Origin: Streptomyces himalayensis subsp. himalayensis
GTDB taxonomy: Bacteria; Actinomycetota; Actinomycetes; Streptomycetales; Streptomycetaceae
Assembly (NCBI RefSeq): GCF_013778455.1
Contig: NZ_JACEHE010000043.1
Span: 1 to 48,771 of the forward strand
DNA: 48,771 bases
Direction of reading: 5' to 3'
Part shown: piece by piece, positions 15,632 through 23,068 of the stretch
Numbering within the stretch: the first letter of the stretch is position 1
Layout of the letters: every line of letters starts with the position of its first letter
The notes under the pieces: model-generated
Told to the model about the DNA's origin: nothing
The model's database searches: none
What the model saw: only the letters and a program-made list of their open reading frames with translations
Position numbers and translations under genes: made by a program

Positions 15632-16363
15632 TCAGAACCCCTCGTCCTCGAGGAACTCCGTTTCCTCGCCCTCCTCCTCCAGCGCCTGCCGGACCACTCG
15701 CACGGCCATGCCCTCGGGGTAGCCCTTGCGGGCGAGCATGCCCGCGAGGCGTCGCAGCCGTTTGTCGCGGTCGAGACCGCGCGTGCTGCGCAGCTTGCGG
15801 GCGACGAGCTCGCGGGCGGTCGCCTCCTCCTGCTCGTAATCGAGCTGGGCGACGGCCTCGTCGATCAGCTTCGAGTCCACGCCCTTGGTCCGCAGCTCCT
15901 GGGCGAGCGCCCGCCGGGCCAGTCCCCGGCCGTGGTGCCGGGACTCCACCCAGGCGTCCGCGAACGCGCTGTCGTTGATCAGGCCGACCTCCTCGAACCG
16001 CGACAGCACTTCCTCCGCCACGTCGTCCGGGATCTCCCGCTTGCGCAGGGCGTCGGCGAGCTGCTTACGCGTACGCGGAGTCCAGGTGAGCAGGCGCAGG
16101 CAGATAGCCCGCGCCTGCTCAGCCGGGTCCCCAGGCAGCCCCCCGTTCTCGGCCCTCGACGAGGCGGGGAAGCCGCTGTCCTGGTGATCTGATCCGCCGC
16201 GCCCCCGACGGCCACCGCCCTCGGGCCGCCCATCGCGGCGGCTGCCTTCACCGAAGCCGCCGCTCGGGCCGCCACCCGGGCCGGCGCCCCCGCGGCCCCG
16301 GCCCTCCGGGTCGTCCGGCCCTGCGGAATCGGCGTACTCCGGCCAGTCGGTCCTCCGGGTCAT
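15632..16363 (-). CDS. recX: RecX regulatory protein
   Basis: A 243-residue protein. Residues 1-75 are a Gly/Arg/Asp-rich, probably disordered N-terminus. The RecX core (about 80-235) has three-helix repeats, with motifs ICLRLLTWTPRTRKQLADAL, LINDSAFADAWVESR and RLAGMLARKGYPEGMAVRVV. RecX binds RecA filaments and limits strand exchange. Its gene starts 3 bp after the recA stop, so the two are co-transcribed from the recA promoter. The glycine-rich extension roughly doubles the N-terminus relative to short RecX proteins. Confidence 0.93.
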   Translation of the reverse strand: MTRRTDWPEYADSAGPDDPEGRGRGGAGPGGGPSGGFGEGSRRDGRPEGGGRRGRGGSDHQDSGFPASSRAENGGLPGDPAEQARAICLRLLTWTPRTRKQLADALRKREIPDDVAEEVLSRFEEVGLINDSAFADAWVESRHHGRGLARRALAQELRTKGVDSKLIDEAVAQLDYEQEEATARELVARKLRSTRGLDRDKRLRRLAGMLARKGYPEGMAVRVVRQALEEEGEETEFLEDEGF

Positions 16364-16366
16364 GGA

Positions 16367-17491
16367 TCAGCTCTTGGCGGTCGCGGCCTTGGACTTGGCA
16401 GCCTTGGCCGCCGGGGCGGGCACCGACTTCGGGGCCTCATCCGTGGCTGCCGTGACCGCGGCGTCCGCGCCCGGCTCCGCCGTCGGCTCCTCCGGCCTCA
16501 CACCGACGCCGAGCTTCTCCTTGATCTTCTTCTCGATCTCGTTGGCGAGGTCGGGGTTGTCCTTCAGGAAGTTGCGCGCGTTCTCCTTGCCCTGGCCGAG
16601 CTGGTCGCCCTCGTACGTGTACCAGGCGCCCGCCTTACGGACGAAGCCGTGCTCCACGCCCATGTCGATCAGGCCGCCCTCGCGGCTGATGCCCTGGCCG
16701 TAGAGGATGTCGAACTCGGCCTGCTTGAAGGGCGGCGCGACCTTGTTCTTGACGACCTTGCAGCGGGTGCGGTTACCGACCGCCTCCGTGCCGTCCTTCA
16801 GGGTCTCGATGCGGCGGATGTCGATGCGCACCGAGGCGTAGAACTTCAGTGCCCGGCCACCCGTCGTCGTCTCGGGGGAGCCGAACATCACGCCGATCTT
16901 CTCGCGGAGCTGGTTGATGAAGATCGCGGTGGTCTTCGACTGGTTGAGCGCGCTGGTGATCTTCCGGAGCGCCTGGCTCATCAGTCGGGCCTGCAGACCC
17001 ACGTGCGAGTCGCCCATCTCGCCCTCGATCTCCGCGCGGGGCACCAGGGCCGCGACGGAGTCGATGACGATCAGGTCAAGGGCGCCGGAGCGGACCAGCA
17101 TGTCCACGATCTCCAGGGCCTGCTCCCCGTTGTCCGGCTGGGAGAGGATCAGGTTGTCGATGTCGACGCCGAGCTTGCGCGCGTACTCGGGGTCGAGGGC
17201 GTGCTCCGCGTCCACGAAGGCGACCTGGCCGCCGGCCTTCTGGGCATTCGCCACCGCGTGCAGCGTCAGGGTCGTCTTACCGGACGACTCCGGGCCGTAC
17301 ACCTCTACCACTCGGCCGCGCGGCAGGCCGCCTACGCCGAGGGCCACGTCGAGCGCGGTCGACCCGGTGGGGATGACCTCGATGGGCTCGTTCGGCCGTT
17401 CGCCCATCCGCATCACGGCGCCCTTGCCGAATTGCCGTTCAATCTGTGCGAGCGCGGCGTCGAGCGCCTTCTCGCGGTCGGTTCCTGCCAT
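16367..17491 (-). CDS. recA: RecA recombinase
   Basis: A 374-residue RecA. Walker A GPESSGKT is at 66-73, Walker B is LDLIVIDSV, loop regions include EIEGEMGDSHVG, and the family signature is ALKFYASVR. It catalyses homologous strand exchange and LexA cleavage. The start ATG 17491 begins MAGTDREKALDAALAQIE, typical of Streptomyces RecA. The C-terminus (about 330-374) is an Ala/Lys/Pro/Glu-rich tail ending KAATAKS, normal for the genus. It is first in recA-recX, with a promoter and variant SOS box about 160 bp upstream. Confidence 0.97.
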   Translation of the reverse strand: MAGTDREKALDAALAQIERQFGKGAVMRMGERPNEPIEVIPTGSTALDVALGVGGLPRGRVVEVYGPESSGKTTLTLHAVANAQKAGGQVAFVDAEHALDPEYARKLGVDIDNLILSQPDNGEQALEIVDMLVRSGALDLIVIDSVAALVPRAEIEGEMGDSHVGLQARLMSQALRKITSALNQSKTTAIFINQLREKIGVMFGSPETTTGGRALKFYASVRIDIRRIETLKDGTEAVGNRTRCKVVKNKVAPPFKQAEFDILYGQGISREGGLIDMGVEHGFVRKAGAWYTYEGDQLGQGKENARNFLKDNPDLANEIEKKIKEKLGVGVRPEEPTAEPGADAAVTAATDEAPKSVPAPAAKAAKSKAATAKS

Positions 17492-18010
17492 GGGTTCCAC
17501 CCGGTTTGCTTGAGTCGATCGCTTCACGTCAAAGACGCTAACGCCTGCCACTGACAATGCGCTCCGACGCCTGCCCGGCCTGTGGATAACTCGGTTGAAT
17601 CCGCGGGAATCCGCCGGGATTTCGCCCCAGCGAGCACCGCCGGGCACTCCATAAGAATGGATGTTCGATTTTGGTGTCAAGCGGATCGCTCGGCTCGCCG
17701 CCAGTGCGACGCGTGAAGTTTTCGAGCCACCGCACCCTTGGCGGACCCGGCGCACCGCGCCCGGGGGACTCGGAGCGGCGGGCCGGCCGCTCAGAACGGC
17801 CGGTCACCGCGAGCGTTGCGCCGCCGCACCGCCTGCTACGGCTGTGTCCGGGCGGCCGGGCACAGCGAGTCCGGATCGACCGCGTACAGCGCGTCGGCGA
17901 CGACCGAGGGCTCGGACCTGCCGGTCAGTACGGGTGCGTGCGCCGCAGTGCCCGTATCCCCTGCACTGCGGCCGCACCCCAGCCCTCAGACCGCTCCCGC
18001 GCGGGCCGCG
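17492..18010. other. Spacer between recA and the AI-2E-family gene
   Basis: A 519-bp region. The first 190 bp hold the recA leader and promoter. The rest shows no convincing gene. On the reverse strand a stretch ending in TAG at 17836 reads TGRSEPSVVADALYAVDPDS with strong third-position GC, but it has no start codon in frame, so it is at most a gene remnant. Confidence 0.5.
17651..17680 (-). promoter_or_regulatory. recA promoter with variant SOS box
   Basis: Read on the reverse strand: -35 TTGACA (17675-17680), an 18-base spacer and -10 TCTTAT (17651-17656). The spacer and -10 contain GAACATCCATTC (17655-17666), which fits the actinobacterial LexA box GAAC-N4-GTTC except for one base in the second arm. 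LexA bound here would block the promoter. Confidence 0.7.
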
Positions 18011-19381
18011 TCATTGCTCCGTTTCCCGTCCGCTGGCCGACGCAGTGCGCTGCTCCTGCTCCGCAGTTCCGGTCGCAGCTTCAGTGCGTGCCCACGGGAC
18101 CCTCGGGACCCGAGGGTCCCTCGGCCCCTGCAGAAACCGCCACACGCGCGCGGGGACAGGCCCCGCGCCCCGGCGCCGGTGGCCGTGCACGCGCGGGTCG
18201 TCCGTGACGACGTACCGCTTCACGTACGCCGCCAGGAAGGCCTGCAGCGTGGCCGCCGCCGGGATGGCGATCAGTGCGCCGACCGCGCCGAGCAGCGCCG
18301 TGCCGGCGATGACCGAGCCGAAGGCCACGGCCGGGTGGATGTCCACGCTCTTCGCGGTCAGCTTGGGCTGCAGCAGATAGTTCTCGAACTGCTGGTAGAT
18401 CACGACGAAGACCAGGACCCACAGCGCGTACCAGGGATCGACGGTGAAGGCGATCAGCATCGGCACGGCACCCGCGAGATACGTACCGATGGTTGGTATG
18501 AACTGCGACACCAGGCCCACCCACACGGCGAGCGCCGGCGCGTAGGGCACTTCCAGCACCACGAGCAGGATGTAGTGCGCGCCGCAGGAGATCAGCGCCA
18601 TCAGGCCGCGCGAATACAGATAGCCCCCGGTCTTGTCGACGGCTATCTCCCACGCGCGCAGCACCTCGGCCTGCCTGGCGGGCGGCAGTACGGAACACAG
18701 TGCGCGCCGCAGCCGTGGCCCGTCGGCGGCGAAGTAGAACGAGAACAGCAGGACGGTCAGCAGCTGGAAGAGGCCGCCCAGCACCTGCGCGGATACGTCC
18801 AGGACGCCGCTCGCGCCGTTCTGCACGTACTTCTGGAGCCAGTCCGAGTGGATCAGGTTGTTCTGGATCTCGACCCGGCTCAGCTCGGTGTGGAAGCTCG
18901 AATTGATCCAGTTGATCACCGAGTCGAGATACTTCGGGAACTCCTCGACCATGCTCACGATCTGGCCGGCGAGCATCGAGCCGAGCAGCGTGACGAATCC
19001 CGCGCCCGCGATCAGCACAGCGACGAAGACCAGCCCGGTCGCCGTTCCACGGCGCATGCCGTGCGCGGCCATCCAGCTCACCGCGGGCTCCACGGCGAGT
19101 GCCAGGAAGAACGCGATCAGGATGTTGATCAGCAGCCCCGTCAGCTGGTGGAACGCCCAGGTGCCCAGCTGGAAGCAGGCGACCAGAGCCAGGGCGAGCA
19201 CCATGGCCCGCGGCAGCCAGCGCGGCATGCTGGCGCCGCGCTCGGCCGCACGCCCCGCGGTCGCCTGCGGGGGCGTGCCGAGCGCAGCCGTGTCCTGATC
19301 CACCTGCGCGGTCTCGTCTGTCGATGCCACCGAGCCAGTGTCGCCCACACCACCGACAATCGGCTCCGGGCCCTTCCTCAT
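18011..19381 (-). CDS. AI-2E transporter family membrane protein
   Basis: About 456 residues with the eight-helix layout of the AI-2E/PerM family. The first pair of helices (LVACFQLGTWAFHQLTGLLI..IAFFLALAVEPAV) is followed by a large loop, then FSFYFAADGPRLRRAL, the signature VSQFIPTIGTYLAGAVP and QQFENYLLQPKLTAKSVD. The last 55 residues are charged and Pro/Arg-rich. The substrate is unknown; family members include AI-2 exporters and Na+/H+ antiporters. The start ATG 19381 was chosen with GGAGGGG about 14 bases upstream; GTG 19330 is possible. DUF3046 lies 50 bp upstream in the same direction. Confidence 0.82.
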   Translation of the reverse strand: MRKGPEPIVGGVGDTGSVASTDETAQVDQDTAALGTPPQATAGRAAERGASMPRWLPRAMVLALALVACFQLGTWAFHQLTGLLINILIAFFLALAVEPAVSWMAAHGMRRGTATGLVFVAVLIAGAGFVTLLGSMLAGQIVSMVEEFPKYLDSVINWINSSFHTELSRVEIQNNLIHSDWLQKYVQNGASGVLDVSAQVLGGLFQLLTVLLFSFYFAADGPRLRRALCSVLPPARQAEVLRAWEIAVDKTGGYLYSRGLMALISCGAHYILLVVLEVPYAPALAVWVGLVSQFIPTIGTYLAGAVPMLIAFTVDPWYALWVLVFVVIYQQFENYLLQPKLTAKSVDIHPAVAFGSVIAGTALLGAVGALIAIPAAATLQAFLAAYVKRYVVTDDPRVHGHRRRGAGPVPARVWRFLQGPRDPRVPRVPWARTEAATGTAEQEQRTASASGRETEQ

Positions 19382-19431
19382 CGGACTTGTCAGCGCCCCT
19401 CCCCGGGGTCTCGTCAGCGCTTCTCGGCCGG

Positions 19432-19626
19432 TCAGCGCCTGTCGGCCGGCACGTCCATCGCGCTGCACACCGCGCGCCACACGTCCTTGGCCTCCCAGCC
19501 GGCGTCCAGAGCCTGGTGCACCGTGCGCCCGCCGAGCTCCGACATCACATGGTCGCGTGCGAAGGAGTCTGCGTACGCCTCGCCGAAGTGCTCCACCATC
19601 TGCTGCCAGAAGACCGTCAACCGCAT
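19432..19626 (-). CDS. DUF3046 family protein
   Basis: A 64-residue protein with the DUF3046 pattern: MRLTVFWQQMVEHFGEAYAD at the start, HVMSELGGRTVHQALDAG in the middle and a W-R-A-V-C end. This actinobacterial family is usually encoded close to recA, and its function is unknown. It reads toward the AI-2E gene and recA-recX and is divergent from the barrel protein gene at 19705. Confidence 0.88.
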   Translation of the reverse strand: MRLTVFWQQMVEHFGEAYADSFARDHVMSELGGRTVHQALDAGWEAKDVWRAVCSAMDVPADRR

Positions 19627-19704
19627 GGCTCCAGTATCCCGCCCTGAGAGTGCAGCCGTGTCCGGGAGGCTTGCTGGTACCGCTTTCCGCCCTACGGTCG
19701 GAAC

Positions 19705-20667
19705 ATGGCCGAATCCGGAGCATCCCCACTCCCCCCGTCCGCGTCACCGCTCTCTCCCCGCTCCCCGCACAGCGCACTCCCCCGTGCCGAGCAGTTCGTC
19801 TGGCTCACCGCACGCGTGCTCGAGCAGCGGCGGTTCGCGTACCACTTCCTGAACGGCAGCGCCGACCCGGTCGAGACCGCCCTGACCGCCTACCTCAATG
19901 CGGACGACGGGTACGGTCACGCGCTCGAACCCGATCTGCGCGGCCCGGTGAGCCAACCGCTGCATACCGGGCACGCGCTGCGCGTGCTGGACTCGATCGG
20001 GCGTTGCAGTGGGCAACGCGTGGAGCGCGTATGCCGCTATCTGTCGTCGGTCTCGACACCGGAAGGTGCACTTCCGGCCATCCATCCCAGCCAGCGCGGC
20101 TATCCGGCTGCGCCCTTCGTGCCCGTCGCGGACGACCCTCCCAGCAGCCTTCTCGCCACCGGTCCCGTGGTGGGCCTGCTGCACCGCAACGAGGTGTGGC
20201 ACGCCTGGCTGTTCCGGGCCACCGACTTCTGCTGGGAGGCGGTGGAGTCCCTGGAGAAATCCCATCCGTACGAGGTCCAGGCGGCCGTCGTCTTCCTCGA
20301 CAGCGCACCGGACCGCCCGCGCGCGGAGGCGGCCGCCGACCGGCTCGGCCGGATGGTGCGCGAGCAGCGGCTCGCCGTGCTGGACCCCGACCAGCTCGAC
20401 GCATACCCCGTCGCCCCCGGCTACGCAGCGGGCGAACACCATTTCCCGTACGACTACGCGCGCGTTCCGGAGTCCCTCGCGCGCGCGTGGTTCACCGACG
20501 AGGAGATGGAGCGCTCGCTGGACTTCCTCGAACGCGAGCAGCAGGAGGACGGCGGCTGGCCCATCCGCTGGCGGCAGTGGGCACCGGGGACGGCCCTCGA
20601 GTCCCGGCCGATCGTGACCATTGAGGCGCTGCGCACTCTGCGGGCATACGGGCGCGCCATCGTCTGA
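19705..20667 (+). CDS. Terpenoid-cyclase/prenyltransferase-fold hypothetical protein
   Basis: A 320-residue protein. After a Ser/Pro-rich N-terminus of about 25 residues come alpha/alpha-barrel helices, and near the end a QW-like repeat, MERSLDFLEREQQEDGGWPIRW (about 270-291), of the squalene-cyclase/prenyltransferase fold. No DxDD cyclase acid motif is visible, so a cyclase reaction is unlikely, and the protein is best left as uncharacterised. It stands alone, divergent from DUF3046 (78 bp). Confidence 0.75.
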   Translation: MAESGASPLPPSASPLSPRSPHSALPRAEQFVWLTARVLEQRRFAYHFLNGSADPVETALTAYLNADDGYGHALEPDLRGPVSQPLHTGHALRVLDSIGRCSGQRVERVCRYLSSVSTPEGALPAIHPSQRGYPAAPFVPVADDPPSSLLATGPVVGLLHRNEVWHAWLFRATDFCWEAVESLEKSHPYEVQAAVVFLDSAPDRPRAEAAADRLGRMVREQRLAVLDPDQLDAYPVAPGYAAGEHHFPYDYARVPESLARAWFTDEEMERSLDFLEREQQEDGGWPIRWRQWAPGTALESRPIVTIEALRTLRAYGRAIV

Positions 20668-20867
20668 CACGGCTCCGCCGTCGTCTGACATGGAGCCTCC
20701 GGCCTCCGTAGGTGCGCTGCCGAGCATGCACCGACATGAGGCAGACCACGCGCGCGCCGGCACAGTCCCACAGTCGCCACGCGCGCGTCCGTCGGCCCCG
20801 GTGCCCGCTCTTCTTCAGCGCCACCCGAGGGCCCCAACCAGACAACGAGGGCCTCAACCGGGCAGCG

Positions 20868-21176
20868 TCAGCCCGTCATCGCCCGCACCGCCGCCGTGAC
20901 CACCACGGCCACCCCCACGACCAGCAGGAACGGCGCACGCAGCAGCAGCGCCACGGCCGCGGCGGCGAGTCCGGCGGCCTTGGCGTCCAGTACAAGAGCC
21001 TGCCCGTCGGCGAACGTCTGCTGCGCCGTGAGCGCGGCGAGGAGCGCGACCGGCAGCAGAGCAGCCAGCCGTTTCACGCCGGGACGTTCGAGCGCGCCCG
21101 CAGGCACGAGCAGACCGATGAGTTTGACGGCGTAGCAGCCCACTGCGGTCACGCCGATGGCGATCCAGATGTTCAA
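20868..21176 (-). CDS. azlD: AzlD-family branched-chain amino acid exporter subunit
   Basis: A 102-residue small membrane protein with about four helices: NIWIAIGVTAVGCYAVKLIG, VKRLAALLPVALLAALTAQQ and LLLRAPFLLVVGVAVVVTAA, typical of AzlD. It starts at TTG 21176, which overlaps the azlC stop (TTGA) with GGGAAGGAAG upstream, so translation is coupled. AzlCD exports leucine, isoleucine, valine or analogues. Confidence 0.82.
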   Translation of the reverse strand: MNIWIAIGVTAVGCYAVKLIGLLVPAGALERPGVKRLAALLPVALLAALTAQQTFADGQALVLDAKAAGLAAAAVALLLRAPFLLVVGVAVVVTAAVRAMTG

Positions 21177-22069
21177 CGGTCTTCCTTCCCTGCCTCTGCA
21201 TTGCTCCTCTGTCCGTTGCGCCCAGCGCCGTCCCGCGTGCGGCCGGACCTGTAGCCCTGCAGCCAGAGGACGGCAGGCGCTGCCAGTGCTGCCACCAGGA
21301 CCGGCACACCCGCGGGCAGTACCGGCAGCAGACCGAGGCCCAGGACTACCGCGATGCCCGCGACGGCACGCTCTGTCGTCGTCCGCAGCATCGGTGCCAG
21401 CAGCGCGAGAAAGACCGCGGGCCCGGCCGCGTCGAGACCCCAGGCGTCGGTGTCGCCGATGGCTTCGGCACCCAGCGCCCCGAGCAGCGTGGTCAGGTTC
21501 CACAGCACGTAAAGGCTGAGCCCGGTCACCGCGAAACCGACGCGAGCGGCACGTCGCGTGGGCTGTGCGAGCGAGACGGCCGTGGTTTCGTCGATCACCC
21601 ACTGGGCGGCGAACGGGCGCACCGCGCGCGGCAGCGCGAGCAGCTGTGACAGGCGCAGTCCGTAGAAGGCGTTGCGTACGCCGAGGAAGAAGGCGCCCGC
21701 GGCAGCGGTGAGCGGGTTGCCCCCGGCCGCGAGCGCCCCGACCAGCGCGAACTGCGACGCTCCGGTGAACACGAGCAGGCTGAGTGCGCATGTTTGCAGC
21801 ACTGAGAGGCCGCTGCCCGCCGAGGTCACTCCGAAGGCGAAGCCGGAGAGCCCGACGGCTACGCCGACACCGAGCGCGTCGCGGACTACGGCTGCGTCGG
21901 ACTTGGCCGGGACCTCCGCTGCGGACGCTCCGCGGTCGCCTGTGCCGGTTATGCCTGAGCCTGTGCCGGTTATGCCTGAGCCTGTGCCGGTTATGCCTGA
22001 GCCTGTGCCGGTTATGCCTGAGCCTGTGCCGGTTATGCCTGAGGGTGGGGATGCTGTCTGTTCTGACAC
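21173..22069 (-). CDS. azlC: AzlC-family permease with tandem-repeat N-terminus
   Basis: About 298 residues. The N-terminal 45 residues contain the heptad G-S-G-I-T-G-T five times, encoded by five exact 21-bp repeats. The AzlC core follows: ALGVGVAVGLSGFAFGVTSA, ALSLLVFTGASQFALVGALA, GAFFLGVRNAFYGLRLSQLL and QWVIDETTAVSLAQ, with several helices. With AzlD it forms a branched-chain amino acid exporter. The start GTG 22069 overlaps the end of the araC-type regulator by 37 bases in another frame. A later start inside or after the repeats cannot be excluded, since the repeat is not part of the family fold. Confidence 0.8.
   Translation of the reverse strand: MSEQTASPPSGITGTGSGITGTGSGITGTGSGITGTGSGITGTGDRGASAAEVPAKSDAAVVRDALGVGVAVGLSGFAFGVTSAGSGLSVLQTCALSLLVFTGASQFALVGALAAGGNPLTAAAGAFFLGVRNAFYGLRLSQLLALPRAVRPFAAQWVIDETTAVSLAQPTRRAARVGFAVTGLSLYVLWNLTTLLGALGAEAIGDTDAWGLDAAGPAVFLALLAPMLRTTTERAVAGIAVVLGLGLLPVLPAGVPVLVAALAAPAVLWLQGYRSGRTRDGAGRNGQRSNAEAGKEDR
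21939..22043. repeat. Five exact 21-bp tandem repeats spanning the araC end and azlC start
   Basis: The unit CCTGTGCCGGTTATGCCTGA+G lies at 21939, 21960, 21981, 22002 and 22023 without mismatch. In azlC it adds seven residues per copy. The stop codon of the AraC-type gene (22033-22035) is inside the fifth unit. Confidence 0.97.
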
Positions 22070-22932
22070 GCCTCGGACGGTACGAGGAGTGCCCTGCCGG
22101 AGTCTTGTACGTTCTTGCGCTCCCGCTGGTACGCCCCGGGCGGCACCCCGACGATGCGTGCGAAGTGCCGGTTGAGGTGCGGCTGGTCGGTAAAGCCGAC
22201 GGTGACGGCCGCGTCGGCGGGTGACGTTCCAGCGTCGAGTAGCCGTCGGGCGGCACGTACGCGCGCGTCGGTGAGCCATGCGTGCGGCGGCATGCCGTAG
22301 GTGTCCCGGAAGGCACGAAGGAGAGCGAAGGGGCTGGTGCCGAGACCTTCGGCGAGCTGCTCCAGCGACGGGGGATCGGTCAGCCGCTCCTCCAGCTGCG
22401 CACGTGCGCGTGCCGCGAGACGGGCCCCGGCGCTGCGCACGAGCCGCTGCCGGAGCGGGCCGCCGTTGAGCCGCAGCAGCCGCGTCACCGCCACCCTCAG
22501 CAGGGTGTCGGCGGCCAGCGCGTTGCCTTCCTCGGCGGCACGCAGCACCTCGTGGACCAGGCGCACCGCGTACGGGTCGTCGAGGACCGGCTCGACGAAG
22601 CCGGGGGTGCCGCGGATCGTGGTCGTCTCGGCGGCGATGGCGGCCACGAGGTCCGGCGCCGGATAGACCGCGCCGTACCGCCAGCCTTCCGGGACGCCGG
22701 CGCGGCCGGTGTGCGGGGTGTCCGGATTGACGAGGGCGAGCGCCCCCGGACCCGCGTACTGATCGGCTCCGCCGTGGTGGAAGACCTCGACTCCGTCGGA
22801 GATGGCGGCGATCACGAAGTTCTCATGCGTGTGCCGTACGAAGGTCTTGCTGATGTAGCGGGCGCGCAGCAGATCGACGCCGGGCAGCTCCTCGTACTGC
22901 CAGTGCCGTGCCCGCTCCCCTGTACCCGCCAT
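22033..22932 (-). CDS. AraC-family transcriptional regulator
   Basis: A 299-residue regulator. The N-terminal cupin-like arm (about 10-150) has HENFVIAAISDGVEVFHHGG and LVNPDTPHTGRAGV. The C-terminal double HTH (about 190-285) has SLEQLAEGLGTSPFALLRAF and AAVTVGFTDQPHLNRHFARI..GVPPGAYQRER. It is immediately upstream of and overlapping azlC, so it likely controls azlCD, sensing an amino acid or analogue with its cupin arm. The start ATG 22932 was chosen; ATG 22941 is three codons upstream. It is divergent from lhr with 136 bp between starts. Confidence 0.87.
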   Translation of the reverse strand: MAGTGERARHWQYEELPGVDLLRARYISKTFVRHTHENFVIAAISDGVEVFHHGGADQYAGPGALALVNPDTPHTGRAGVPEGWRYGAVYPAPDLVAAIAAETTTIRGTPGFVEPVLDDPYAVRLVHEVLRAAEEGNALAADTLLRVAVTRLLRLNGGPLRQRLVRSAGARLAARARAQLEERLTDPPSLEQLAEGLGTSPFALLRAFRDTYGMPPHAWLTDARVRAARRLLDAGTSPADAAVTVGFTDQPHLNRHFARIVGVPPGAYQRERKNVQDSGRALLVPSEACQNRQHPHPQA

Positions 22933-23068
22933 GGGCTCCATTCTGCGCCAGCCGTCGTGGGCCCGGAGCGGCCACCGAGGGCCCCGCACCCCTGTCACCA
23001 GCGTGCTCGCGCAGGCCCGAGTCACCGTATTGCGCAGGTCGGAGCCATTGTCAGTGGCGGGGTGCACG

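Noticed and set aside
17738..19852. A 704-codon plus-strand open frame
   Set aside because: It is antisense to the AI-2E-family gene and DUF3046 and has no domain.
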